The translations under genes were made by a program, and so were the position numbers. A stretch of DNA of 24,074 nucleotides from NCBI GenBank assembly GCA_020428615.1, contig JAGQMO010000006.1, positions 1 to 24,074 on the forward strand. The letters run 5' to 3'. The stretch comes from Patescibacteria group bacterium. Lineage in GTDB: Bacteria; Patescibacteriota; Minisyncoccia; Phycocordibacterales; UBA1006. Shown in pieces: positions 1-5,908 of this stretch (positions are counted from its first letter, which is position 1; each line of letters begins with the position of its first letter). Under the pieces are notes generated by a model. It was not told the origin of the DNA, made no database searches, and saw only the letters and a list, made by a program, of their open reading frames with translations.

Positions 1-375
1 ATGACCACACAAGAAATTGCAAATAAATTAGTAGATATGTTCAACGCGGGGGAGATGGAGAAACCGTATGAGGAATTGTACAATCAGGATATTATTAGTA
101 TTGAACACGAAGGGAACGATGACATGTCACGGTGTGAAGGAATGGCACAGGTGATGAAAAAAAGTGAATGGTGGCACGAGAATTTCGAGGTGCATAGCGC
201 CAGTATGTCGCAACCGGTTGTTGCTGACGATTATTTTTCAGTATCGATTACGATGGATACCACCCACAAGCCATCAGGCAAACGAGAGCAAATGACCGAA
301 CTCGCCGTATATAAAGTGCAGGGTGGAAAAATTGTGTATGAAGAATTCTTCTATGCAATGCCAGACGCTCAGTAA
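1..375 (+). CDS. NTF2/SnoaL-like small protein
   Basis: A 124-residue cytoplasmic protein with no signal peptide or membrane segment. The pattern is that of the NTF2/SnoaL-like cone fold: an N-terminal helix (residues 3-14) followed by a Tyr-rich helix, then alternating strands ending in a strand with EEFFY near residues 113-117. Family members are often isomerases, hydrolases or small-ligand binders, but fold alone does not give a substrate and no catalytic dyad can be assigned here. The ATG is the first base of the window, so an earlier start cannot be excluded, although the N-terminus looks complete for the family. The stop codon lies in the loop of a terminator hairpin, and the promoter of the next gene follows at once, so this is the end of its transcription unit. 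Fold fairly likely; function unknown. Confidence 0.7.
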   Translation: MTTQEIANKLVDMFNAGEMEKPYEELYNQDIISIEHEGNDDMSRCEGMAQVMKKSEWWHENFEVHSASMSQPVVADDYFSVSITMDTTHKPSGKREQMTELAVYKVQGGKIVYEEFFYAMPDAQ

Positions 376-396
376 TACCGCTTACGGGCGTTTTTT
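365..396 (+). terminator. Intrinsic terminator containing a stop codon
   Basis: Arms ACGCTC (365-370) and GGGCGT (386-391) give six pairs including one G-U. A run of six T (391-396) follows. The TAA of the upstream gene (373-375) lies in the loop. A smaller CCG/CGG hairpin inside the loop could compete with it. Confidence 0.6.
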
Positions 397-398
397 GC

Positions 399-404
399 TA
401 TAAT
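399..404 (+). promoter_or_regulatory. -10 box for the 411 gene, leaderless
   Basis: A perfect TATAAT lies 6 bases before the ATG at 411 and only 2 bases after the T-run of the preceding terminator. Transcription starting about 7 bases after the box would begin at or next to the start codon. No clear -35 box is seen, because that space is taken by the terminator stem. Confidence 0.6.
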
Positions 405-410
405 AACCCT

Positions 411-845
411 ATGAATTATTGGAGAGAAATTAGAAAGAAAAATTGGATTGATTGGATTAAGATTATTGTTGCTATTGACGTTGCGGGGGTTGGAATCGGG
501 CTGATTCTCGATTTTAATCTCCACGTGTTTGCGTACATGTTCGGATTCATTACACGCATTGCGTTCGGTGTCCTCTACGTATTTGTGGCAGTACTCATTT
601 TTAAACGGGTGTTTCCTCAGAAACTTGCGAAAGAAGAAAATGAAGAAGCTGAACGCATGGATAAAGATATTACCGAAACCACGAATGTTGTGAAAAAAGC
701 TTTTCGGAGGGTCGTGGCTAAAACAAACGAGCTCACTGAGAAAACCAATGACACCATTGACGCGGTGATCGACAGAGGGGAGGAATTTATTGGCAAGCGA
801 AAGGCCGAGGCAAAAGAAGAGGTACAAAAACTCATCAACGAATAG
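411..845 (+). CDS. Small two-TM membrane protein with helical tail
   Basis: 144 residues, not recognised as a named family. Two hydrophobic segments (about residues 17-37 and 42-65) are followed by a long, highly charged tail (about 68-144) rich in Glu, Lys and Ala, which looks helical and may form a coiled coil on the cytoplasmic side. Its Lys/Glu pattern resembles apolipoprotein- or YtxH-like amphipathic tails, but no motif proves this. The start is well placed: the ATG lies 6 bases after a perfect TATAAT and no Shine-Dalgarno sequence is present. The stop codon lies at the loop/arm edge of a terminator, so the gene probably forms its own short transcript between two independent units. A structural or envelope-associated role is a guess. 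Confidence 0.75.
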   Translation: MNYWREIRKKNWIDWIKIIVAIDVAGVGIGLILDFNLHVFAYMFGFITRIAFGVLYVFVAVLIFKRVFPQKLAKEENEEAERMDKDITETTNVVKKAFRRVVAKTNELTEKTNDTIDAVIDRGEEFIGKRKAEAKEEVQKLINE

Positions 846-855
846 TTGGTGTTTT
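833..855 (+). terminator. Intrinsic terminator containing a stop codon
   Basis: CATCAAC (833-839) pairs with GTTGGTG (845-851), seven pairs with one G-U, around the loop GAATA. TTTT follows. The stop TAG (843-845) of the preceding gene sits at the loop/arm junction, and the -35 box of the next promoter starts 4 bases downstream. Confidence 0.55.
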
Positions 856-858
856 CAT

Positions 859-886
859 TTGAAAAAAAGTGTTTCTCGGGTAGGAT
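859..886 (+). promoter_or_regulatory. Promoter of the GT2 gene
   Basis: TTGAAA (859-864), a 16-base spacer, then TAGGAT (881-886). The ATG at 897 lies 10 bases after the -10 box, so the predicted leader is only a few bases long. Confidence 0.6.
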
Positions 887-896
887 ACAGGTATCT

Positions 897-2120
897 ATGG
901 AGTATATTTTGTATGTGTTTCTATTCCTGACCTTATATTTTCAAATCTTTTTGTTGGTGAGTTTTTTTGAAAAAAAGAAGGGTGTACGGAAAACAGAACC
1001 ATCAGCAATTACATATCTTACAACGACTATCATTGTTCCTTGCTACAATGAGGAATCAACAGTTACTCGCACGGTTAACTCTCTTTTAGAATTAGAGTAT
1101 CCGAAAGACAAACTCACTATTATCATTGTTGATGACGGTTCGACTGATACTACGTGGAGGGTATTACAACAGTACAAAGACATCCCGCGTGTTCGTTTGT
1201 TACAAAAAAACAACGAAGGATCAAAATTTTCCGCTTTGAATTTTGCGTTACAACACGTTGGTACAGAACTCGTTGGTGTATTGGATTCTGATTCATGGGT
1301 AAAAGCTGATGCGTTGAAAAACTACATGGAATTTTTTGACGATGAATCGGTTATGGCAACCATTCCTTCTATGGTTATTGCGGAACCTGATTCAACTCTG
1401 CGTCATGCACAAAAAGCCGAATATGATATTGGACTCTTCGCGCGAAAGAGTTTTGCAAAACTCAACGCTATTTACATTACCCCGGGTCCATTTTCAGTGT
1501 TTAGAAAATACGTATTTGATACGTTGGGTCCATACCAAGAAGCACACCACACAGAGGATGCTGAAATTGCACTACGCATGCAAAAACACGGATATAAAAT
1601 CGCCTACAGTGAAAAATCAGTTGTGTATACGGTCGGACCAAAACATTTGAAACCGCTCATTAAACAACGCGTTCGTTGGATTTATGGTTTTTTGCGGAAT
1701 ATGTTCGACTACCGAGAGTTGCTTTTTAAGAAAAAGTACCGTTCGCTCGGTCTCCTTGTATTACCGCTCGGAATTTTTCGTATTTTCATTACGGTTGTGT
1801 TGTTCCCGCTCTCTATGTGGCTCTTGTTTTTACCACTCTGGCGTTGGTATGAGAAGTTGTCATTGGTCGGTTTCAATCCGACATGGTCATGGAATATTGA
1901 TTGGTTTTTTGTAAATGTCACTCAGCTTCAAATTTTTGCCTTGATTGGAGTTATTTTTTCAATCATGACTGTTTGGATGGGACGAGAACTCATTGGAGAT
2001 CGGCGAAAATTCACTATTGATATTTTTTACATGTTTTTTATGTATACCTTCATTGCTCCTCTGTGGTTAATCAAATCTTCGTACAATGCGGTGATTGCTC
2101 GTAAAGAAAACTGGCGATAA
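897..2120 (+). CDS. Processive family 2 glycosyltransferase
   Basis: 407-residue membrane enzyme of the GT2 family that includes cellulose, hyaluronan and poly-N-acetylglucosamine synthases. A first TM segment (about residues 1-22) is followed by a GT-A domain: PCYNE with Cys49, the UDP-binding DDGS at 79-82, DSDS at 130-133 (DxD metal site), TED at 219-221 (catalytic base) and QRVRW at 257-261. Several C-terminal membrane segments follow, typical of enzymes that extrude the polymer as they make it. The product cannot be told from sequence; an exopolysaccharide is expected. An in-frame TTG at 846 would lie upstream of the -10 box and within the previous terminator, so ATG 897 is preferred. 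The next gene has its own promoter, although only weak termination lies between them. Function class is strong, substrate unknown. Confidence 0.9.
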   Translation: MEYILYVFLFLTLYFQIFLLVSFFEKKKGVRKTEPSAITYLTTTIIVPCYNEESTVTRTVNSLLELEYPKDKLTIIIVDDGSTDTTWRVLQQYKDIPRVRLLQKNNEGSKFSALNFALQHVGTELVGVLDSDSWVKADALKNYMEFFDDESVMATIPSMVIAEPDSTLRHAQKAEYDIGLFARKSFAKLNAIYITPGPFSVFRKYVFDTLGPYQEAHHTEDAEIALRMQKHGYKIAYSEKSVVYTVGPKHLKPLIKQRVRWIYGFLRNMFDYRELLFKKKYRSLGLLVLPLGIFRIFITVVLFPLSMWLLFLPLWRWYEKLSLVGFNPTWSWNIDWFFVNVTQLQIFALIGVIFSIMTVWMGRELIGDRRKFTIDIFYMFFMYTFIAPLWLIKSSYNAVIARKENWR

Positions 2121-2128
2121 TCAATGGT

Positions 2129-2156
2129 TTGTCTTTTTCTCAAAGCGAGATAGAAT
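2129..2156 (+). promoter_or_regulatory. Promoter of the thioredoxin-fold gene
   Basis: TTGTCT (2129-2134), a 16-base spacer, then TAGAAT (2151-2156). The ATG at 2164 is 7 bases after the -10 box. Near-leaderless, with no Shine-Dalgarno sequence. Confidence 0.6.
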
Positions 2157-2163
2157 ACAACCC

Positions 2164-3000
2164 ATGAATAACGATTATAAAAAATATCTTATTGTTCTCC
2201 TGATTACTGCTGGAATTTTTATTGCGGTCTTTGGACTCGTGAGTTTCATCAATGGTAAAAAATTGGCGAATATTGATGATTTACAGCGTAAAATCACAGC
2301 TGATCTCATTGCTACTGAAACTCAATTTGACCTCTTGAAAACCGCACCTTGTGAATCATTGAACAACACCATTCTCTCGCGCGAACTTGGAGAATTGGGA
2401 GAAAAACTCGATTTTGCCCAAGAAAATCAAGGCGCTGATGATCCAGACGTGGAACAGCTCAAAAAATACTATTCATTACTTCAGGTGAAAGATTATTTGT
2501 TGACTGAAGAATTGTCATCAAAGTGTAAGGTAACCGTTGATTCCATTCTCTATTTTTACAGTAGCGATTGTACTGAATGTACCAAACAAGGATATATTTT
2601 AACTGAGTTTAAAAAACAGTATCCTGATATTCGAATTTACTCGTTTGATACCGATCTTGATTTCTCAGTGATTGATACGTTTGTGAGTTTGTATGATTTT
2701 GATGAAATATATCCTACCCTCATTGCCGGAGGTGATGTCTACCAAGAATTGAAAACGCTTGAGGATCTTGAATCGATGTTCCCAGAACTCGTAGAACACC
2801 AAAAAATTAAAGATCGTGCTGAAGACGGCGTGCTCTATCTTCTTGACCAGGAGTCGTATGCGGACGTGAAATCTGAAGCTGTGGTCTTTAAGGGAACAAA
2901 AGGTAATACGTATACCTACTCAATAACCATTTCGGATGAAATTGAAACGGTTTCTCTTGTTTTTGATGAAGAAGATGAAACATTCTCACTACAAGAATAA
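2164..3000 (+). CDS. Membrane-anchored thioredoxin-fold protein
   Basis: 278 residues. One TM anchor (about 8-28) is followed by a helical, possibly coiled-coil stretch (about 33-115) and then a thioredoxin-like domain starting near residue 125: a hydrophobic strand, the redox pair Cys136-Thr-Glu-Cys139, and a candidate cis-proline Pro184 in YPTL. A beta-rich Asp/Glu-heavy tail follows. Two more cysteines (Cys62 and about Cys122) lie outside the active site and may form a structural disulfide. A thiol-disulfide or glutaredoxin-like role on the outer face of the membrane is the natural reading; the unusual CTEC centre prevents a finer call. The start is chosen because the -10 box lies 7 bases upstream and an in-frame earlier start would overlap the GT2 gene. 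The next gene begins 1 base after the stop, so the two are co-transcribed. Confidence 0.75.
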   Translation: MNNDYKKYLIVLLITAGIFIAVFGLVSFINGKKLANIDDLQRKITADLIATETQFDLLKTAPCESLNNTILSRELGELGEKLDFAQENQGADDPDVEQLKKYYSLLQVKDYLLTEELSSKCKVTVDSILYFYSSDCTECTKQGYILTEFKKQYPDIRIYSFDTDLDFSVIDTFVSLYDFDEIYPTLIAGGDVYQELKTLEDLESMFPELVEHQKIKDRAEDGVLYLLDQESYADVKSEAVVFKGTKGNTYTYSITISDEIETVSLVFDEEDETFSLQE

Positions 3001-3001
3001 T

Positions 3002-3607
3002 ATGAAAAAAATCGGCAGTGGGTGGCAGGTGAGTGTCTATGAATACACCCCTAGTGTCGTGTACAAAAAACCACACACCAATTATTTTTTTGTGTGTCTA
3101 AAAATCATACAAGATTTTCCCCCTATTTTTTTTACACCCTTGAAACTCCATCGGTGGCGTAGAATTGTGCAAGCACGACAACTCGCATCATTGCGAGTCA
3201 TTGCAAACTACGTTCATTTATCAAAATATCTCGCTCACCCAGTTATTGAATCATCAGGAGCATATTATCAATCAAGGGCGATACCTGTGTATCGATATGT
3301 GAAAAATCTTTCAAAAAAGGAATTTGAAAAACTCGTAGATGATTATGCTCGCCTTACCTATTATCTATATGAGCAGGGATTTATTGATAAAAGCTTCAAT
3401 TTCCTCAAGAATTTTGGGATATTGAATGGAGAAATAGTACTCACTGATTTGGGAGAGTTGTTTTTTGATGAACAAGAGATTAGAGAACAATTAGAAAATA
3501 GACCATGGGCGCACGTTAAATTTATTCTCGCTCTCTCGAAAGAACAACGGCACTATTTGGTGAAGGTTATGGATGAGACGTTTCTTTCAGAAAAAAATAG
3601 CACATAG
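3002..3607 (+). CDS. Kinase-like fold protein, atypical
   Basis: 201 residues from the ATG one base after the preceding stop. The layout resembles a small kinase-like (lipopolysaccharide kinase/YrbL type) fold. An N-terminal Gly-rich loop (GSGWQVSVYEY) is followed by VVYKK, a candidate for the ATP-binding Lys. The middle is helical and basic. Near residues 135-160 comes FIDKSFN, a candidate catalytic loop, then a strand ending in TDLGEL in the place of the DFG metal site. The catalytic loop is non-standard: there is no HRD or HxD and the Asp-Asn spacing is one residue short, so activity is uncertain. Coupled to the thioredoxin-fold gene and just downstream of the GT2 gene, it may act in envelope polymer or lipid modification, which is an inference. 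Its stop codon falls in a terminator loop. Confidence 0.6.
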   Translation: MKKIGSGWQVSVYEYTPSVVYKKPHTNYFFVCLKIIQDFPPIFFTPLKLHRWRRIVQARQLASLRVIANYVHLSKYLAHPVIESSGAYYQSRAIPVYRYVKNLSKKEFEKLVDDYARLTYYLYEQGFIDKSFNFLKNFGILNGEIVLTDLGELFFDEQEIREQLENRPWAHVKFILALSKEQRHYLVKVMDETFLSEKNST

Positions 3608-3618
3608 TGCTTTTTTTT
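3591..3618. terminator. Bidirectional terminator, kinase-like gene and tRNA-Thr
   Basis: AGCAC (3599-3603) pairs with GTGCT (3607-3611) around the loop ATA. Eight T (3611-3618) follow on the plus strand. On the minus strand seven T (complement of 3591-3597) follow the same hairpin. The stop TAG (3605-3607) of the plus-strand gene is essentially the loop. The minus-strand tRNA ends at the edge of the element, so one short hairpin serves both convergent units. Confidence 0.7.
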
Positions 3619-3693
3619 GGAGCCACCTGTCGGACTCGAACCGACGACCGACGGTTTACAAAACCGTTGCTCTACCAACTGAGCTAAGGTGGC
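3618..3693 (-). tRNA. tRNA-Thr (anticodon UGU)
   Basis: Complete cloverleaf on the minus strand. The acceptor arm is GCCACCT with AGGTGGC, the D-arm is GCTC/GAGC, and the anticodon arm ACGGT/ACCGT holds the loop TTTGTAA with anticodon TGT. The T-arm is GTCGG/CCGAC with loop TTCGAGT. The discriminator is U and CCA is encoded (3620-3618), which merges into the A-run of the terminator. A copy of the first 25 bases or so lies about 110 bases upstream (3804-3828). Confidence 0.95.
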
Positions 3694-3803
3694 ATTGTAG
3701 CCTAACAGCTACAGCATACCCTAGCTCGTTAGTTTGGCAACGGTTTTGTTGTGCTCGCGCACGTTTACAAAACTGCTCGGCGTGACATTCAGTCACCCCT
3801 CGC
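3694..3803 (-). other. Hairpin-rich spacer between tRNA-Thr and its partial copy
   Basis: No gene. Three inverted repeats are seen. TGTAGC/GCTACA (3696-3701 and 3708-3713) has a 6-base loop. GTTTTGT/ACAAAAC (3743-3749 and 3767-3773) encloses GTGC/GCAC (3751-3754 and 3759-3762). GTGAC/GTCAC (3782-3786 and 3791-3795) has the loop ATTCA. The stretch GTTTACAAAAC near 3763-3773 also resembles the anticodon arm of the neighbouring tRNA, so the spacer probably contains a decayed and rearranged tRNA-Thr copy. It would be transcribed ahead of the tRNA as a precursor leader. Confidence 0.6.
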
Positions 3804-3828
3804 CTCTACCAACTGAGCTAAGGTGGCA
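3804..3828 (-). pseudogene. tRNA-Thr 5'-half fragment
   Basis: Twenty-five bases are identical to 3670-3694, that is, the 5' acceptor strand, the D-arm and one flanking base of tRNA-Thr in the same orientation. The matching 3' acceptor strand is missing nearby: the next one belongs to the intact tRNA at 3622. A 25-base insert carrying a small hairpin separates the fragment from anticodon-arm-like sequence. This is best read as a partial tandem duplication. It lies 10 bases from the stop codon of the 3839-4174 gene. Confidence 0.7.
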
Positions 3829-3830
3829 AA

Positions 3831-3850
3831 AGAAACATCTATTTGTTTCT
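3831..3850 (-). terminator. Hairpin over the stop of the 3839-4174 gene
   Basis: AGAAACA (3831-3837) pairs with TGTTTCT (3844-3850), seven perfect pairs around a 6-base loop. On the minus strand the stop TAG (3841-3839) lies in the loop and a short T-run follows. The T-run is only three or four bases, so termination may be partial and allow read-through into the tRNA region. Confidence 0.45.
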
Positions 3851-4174
3851 CATATTCTTTATGAATGAAGACGACTCTGATCGTTCTGTTTCAGGATGTA
3901 GTTTTTTACGTACATAAGAACGCATGACTTTTCCTTGCGATTCAACATAGATACGTGCGCGCGAAAAATGTTTTACTCCTGATGATGTCACTGATTTTTG
4001 AACGATCATCCAATACCTGCTTATTTTTTGTTTATGGTCTTCTATAGTTCTTCCATTCATACCCCATAATTTTTTCAACAGTGTGGTGAAAGATTCTTTT
4101 GATCGGCGATATTCAATCACATAGAGTATTCCAAGCCCAATCAGCGAAAAGACAAAGAGGTAAAAAAATATCAT
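3839..4174 (-). CDS. Small single-TM protein, unknown
   Basis: 111 residues. One N-terminal membrane anchor (about 1-20) is followed by a strongly basic, helical region of about 90 residues with no cysteines and no recognised motif. It would be anchored with its basic domain in the cytoplasm and could touch RNA, ribosomes or DNA, but nothing in the sequence proves this. It follows tsf in the same direction, its ATG lying 11 bases after the tsf stop, and a TATAAT overlaps that stop codon, so it may have its own promoter in addition to read-through from rpsB-tsf. A gene of unknown function that could be a lineage-specific membrane protein. Confidence 0.65.
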   Translation of the reverse strand: MIFFYLFVFSLIGLGILYVIEYRRSKESFTTLLKKLWGMNGRTIEDHKQKISRYWMIVQKSVTSSGVKHFSRARIYVESQGKVMRSYVRKKLHPETERSESSSFIKNMRNK

Positions 4175-4184
4175 GACAGTTCTG

Positions 4185-4214
4185 ATTATACAGCGAAGCG
4201 TACGAATTCAGCAA
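4185..4214 (-). promoter_or_regulatory. Possible promoter inside the end of tsf
   Basis: Read on the minus strand: TTGCTG (4214-4209), an 18-base spacer, then TATAAT (4190-4185), which overlaps the tsf stop codon. The next ATG is 10 bases downstream at 4174. Confidence 0.4.
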
Positions 4215-4638
4215 CTTCAATACGTTCTCCTATTTTTAGTACAGCTTCTTCAATGAGTTTTCCAATTGTTACATCAGGATTTTTTACAAACGGTTGTTCA
4301 AGTAATTCTTCAGTTGTTTCCGTTCCCATAGCTGCAATATGCATAGCAATGTCACCCGCAAGGTGTATAAAATCTTCATTTCGGGCAACATAATCGGTTT
4401 CACATGCAAGTTTGATAAGTACACCAATTGAATTGTTAGAGTGAATATATGCTTGGACGACACCTGCACCAATTTCTCGATCGGATTTTTTAGCTGCTGC
4501 TTTTGCTGAAATGTCTCGCAATAATTCGCGTGCTTTATCCATGTCGCCATTAGCTTCTGTGAGGACTTCTTTACATTTTCCGATTGATACACCCGTTTCT
4601 TCTCGAAGTGCTTTAATTTGTTCTACTGAAATTTCCAT
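4186..4638 (-). CDS. tsf: Translation elongation factor Ts, short form
   Basis: EF-Ts is the nucleotide-exchange factor that removes GDP from EF-Tu. The 150 residues show the N-terminal UBA-like helical domain (about 1-50, including EETGVSIGKCKEVL) and the N-terminal core subdomain with the conserved TDYVARNEDF motif (81-90), whose Asp-Tyr/Phe pair inserts into EF-Tu. The second core subdomain and the coiled coil of the 283-residue E. coli protein are missing. It is even shorter than the Thermus protein (about 196 aa), so it may work as a dimer or with reduced contacts. The start is placed at the ATG giving MEISVEQIKALREE; upstream in-frame codons lie inside rpsB. The 7-base gap after the rpsB stop gives the classic rpsB-tsf operon. 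No Shine-Dalgarno sequence is visible. Confidence 0.93.
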   Translation of the reverse strand: MEISVEQIKALREETGVSIGKCKEVLTEANGDMDKARELLRDISAKAAAKKSDREIGAGVVQAYIHSNNSIGVLIKLACETDYVARNEDFIHLAGDIAMHIAAMGTETTEELLEQPFVKNPDVTIGKLIEEAVLKIGERIEVAEFVRFAV

Positions 4639-4645
4639 ACGGCTA

Positions 4646-5323
4646 TTATTTAAGTGCATCAGCAATCTTCTTTGTAAAAAAGTTGATTGATGACACATTA
4701 GTATCGTTTGCAACAATTGGATGGGTAATGATTGAAATATCGCAATCAGTGTTTGCTAAGGCAATAACTGGAATATTCATGTGTCGTGCTTCGCTGACTG
4801 CAATATGTTCTTTTTTTGGATCAATAATAAAGAGGGCAACAGGCGTCTTTTTCATAGTTTTAAGTCCGCCGAATTTAACTTCAAGTTTTTCAATCTCACG
4901 CTCCAACATGAGTTTTTCTCTCTTGTTTGCAGCGATGAGTTCTCCTTTTTCAGATTGATCTTCTAAGGTAATCAATCGTTCAATACGTCTTTTGATTTCA
5001 CTGTTGTTGGTGAGTGTTCCACCGAGCCAGCGTTCAGTCACAAAAGGCATATCAATGAGTTCAGCCGCTTCGCGTATCAACCTTTTTGCTTCAGGTTTGG
5101 TTCCAATAAAGAGAATCTGTTTATCCGTACCTTGAAAGTCTTTTAAAAATTTTAAAACATTTTCAAGTTGTTGATCCGTTTTTTCAAGATCAATCACGTC
5201 TTTTTTTTGACGAGATTCAAAAATAAATGGTTTAGTTGAGGGATGCCGTCGTGTTTTTGAATAGCCGACATGCGCCCCTGCGTTGAACATTTCGTTCACG
5301 AGTGTTTCGTTCGTTTTTGACAT
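4646..5323 (-). CDS. rpsB: 30S ribosomal protein S2
   Basis: S2 binds the head-body junction of the small subunit and is needed late in 30S assembly. The 225-residue protein carries the family landmarks: NAGAHVGYSKTRRHP near residue 15, the ILFIGTK strand, the RWLGGTLTNN motif near 120, and PVALFIIDPKKE followed by PVIALANTD in the C-terminal half. The coiled-coil insertion (about 130-160) is present and the C-terminal tail is short. It heads an operon with tsf 7 bases downstream. A leader of up to about 170 bases without a gene lies upstream and contains an 8-base-loop hairpin. In other bacteria S2 represses its own operon through the leader, so this region is a candidate control site; that link is an inference here. 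Confidence 0.96.
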   Translation of the reverse strand: MSKTNETLVNEMFNAGAHVGYSKTRRHPSTKPFIFESRQKKDVIDLEKTDQQLENVLKFLKDFQGTDKQILFIGTKPEAKRLIREAAELIDMPFVTERWLGGTLTNNSEIKRRIERLITLEDQSEKGELIAANKREKLMLEREIEKLEVKFGGLKTMKKTPVALFIIDPKKEHIAVSEARHMNIPVIALANTDCDISIITHPIVANDTNVSSINFFTKKIADALK

Positions 5324-5497
5324 TAAAAAATAAGGTTAGAAAAAGCTTGCACAATGGGTATATATAATAAAACTCACCATCGTTTTATCTCGCATTCGAC
5401 CGCGAGGAGTAGACGCATGCAACACCATCTGAAAGGCATATACTCACAAGTTTTTACAGACACGTATATTACCTATAATTTATTTTTTGTAAATGAA
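5324..5497 (-). promoter_or_regulatory. rpsB upstream region and candidate leader
   Basis: No gene in these 174 bases. Read on the minus strand there are several AT-rich -10-like boxes (TAATAT near 5471, TATTAT near 5366) and the hairpin CTCGC/GCGAG (arms 5402-5406 and 5389-5393, 8-base loop). The word GATGGTG occurs twice, once on each side of this hairpin. Which box starts transcription cannot be decided, so the leader is between about 30 and 140 bases. There is no Shine-Dalgarno sequence at the rpsB start. Confidence 0.4.
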
Positions 5498-5522
5498 AGC
5501 CCTGCTTATTAAAGCAGGGGCT
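5488..5522 (-). terminator. Terminator after the 84-aa gene
   Basis: CCTGCTT (5501-5507) pairs with AAGCAGG (5512-5518) around ATTA, and AGCC/GGCT arms extend the stem with one bulge to 5498 and 5522. Read on the minus strand the stem starts 5 bases after the stop codon and is followed by a moderate T-tract interrupted by C and A. Confidence 0.65.
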
Positions 5523-5527
5523 TGGAG

Positions 5528-5782
5528 CTATGTACCAATCGCTTCATACAAAACGATGGTGTTGTGTACCGGCACCATTCCAGTGTTCGTTTTAATAAAT
5601 TCTTCAATAGAAATGGCTACGTTGTTAATACCAGTCCTTCTAGTAATTTTTTTAAGTGTAACATCTTGTTCTTTCTCATACCGTTGTTTGACAAGATGGG
5701 ATTTGGTTACGTCTTCAACAATTACTTCGATTTCATTGATATGATCAATCATTTTAAATACCGGCTGAAAATTTTCTTCCAT
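5528..5782 (-). CDS. Small conserved-looking protein, unknown
   Basis: 84 residues, acidic at the N-terminus and mixed-charge in the middle, with no membrane segment, signal or cysteine. Predicted strands (INEIEVIVEDV) and a helix (SIEEFIKTN) suggest a compact alpha/beta domain. I do not recognise the family. Support for it being real: an ATG start, a good terminator 5 bases after the stop, a divergent promoter region shared with proS, and no competing gene on the other strand. The end of the protein (VHNTIVLYEAIGT) is strand-like rather than a random tail. A role cannot be given. Confidence 0.6.
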   Translation of the reverse strand: MEENFQPVFKMIDHINEIEVIVEDVTKSHLVKQRYEKEQDVTLKKITRRTGINNVAISIEEFIKTNTGMVPVHNTIVLYEAIGT

Positions 5783-5820
5783 AGGTGAGTAGGTTATTAA
5801 ATTAGTGTTTATTGATTCCT

Positions 5821-5849
5821 ATTAAAACATATTATAATGTAATAGTCAA
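5821..5849 (-). promoter_or_regulatory. Possible promoter for the 84-aa gene
   Basis: On the minus strand: TTGACT (5849-5844), 17 bases, then TTTAAT (5826-5821), giving a leader of about 30 bases. The palindrome ATTATAAT (5831-5838) within the spacer also supplies TATAAT on both strands, so the exact boxes are uncertain. Confidence 0.35.
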
Positions 5850-5871
5850 TATATTCAGCAATACTTCCACA

Positions 5872-5899
5872 TTGAAATATCCATGTTTTCACGTACTAT
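5872..5899 (+). promoter_or_regulatory. Promoter of proS, near-leaderless
   Basis: TTGAAA (5872-5877), a 16-base spacer, then TACTAT (5894-5899). The ATG at 5909 is 9 bases downstream; a second overlapping box TATACA (5897-5902) ends 6 bases before it. Same architecture as the GT2 promoter. Confidence 0.6.
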
Positions 5900-5908
5900 A
5901 CAAACTAT

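Noticed and set aside
369..827. Antisense reading frames opposite the 411 gene and other genes
   Set aside because: No start signals, and the plus-strand genes have matching promoters and terminators.
846..897. Upstream TTG start for the GT2 gene
   Set aside because: It would lie before the -10 box and inside the previous terminator.
3573..3785. Plus-strand reading frame across the tRNA-Thr region
   Set aside because: It translates the antisense of a tRNA and its duplicate; no start signal, no protein-like pattern.
3804..3828. Phage or element attachment site
   Set aside because: The repeat is the tRNA 5' half; integration sites normally repeat the 3' end, and no integrase or element lies nearby.
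3622..3828. Intron-containing or split tRNA
   Set aside because: The intact tRNA is complete without an insert; no splice-like structure or group I intron core is seen.
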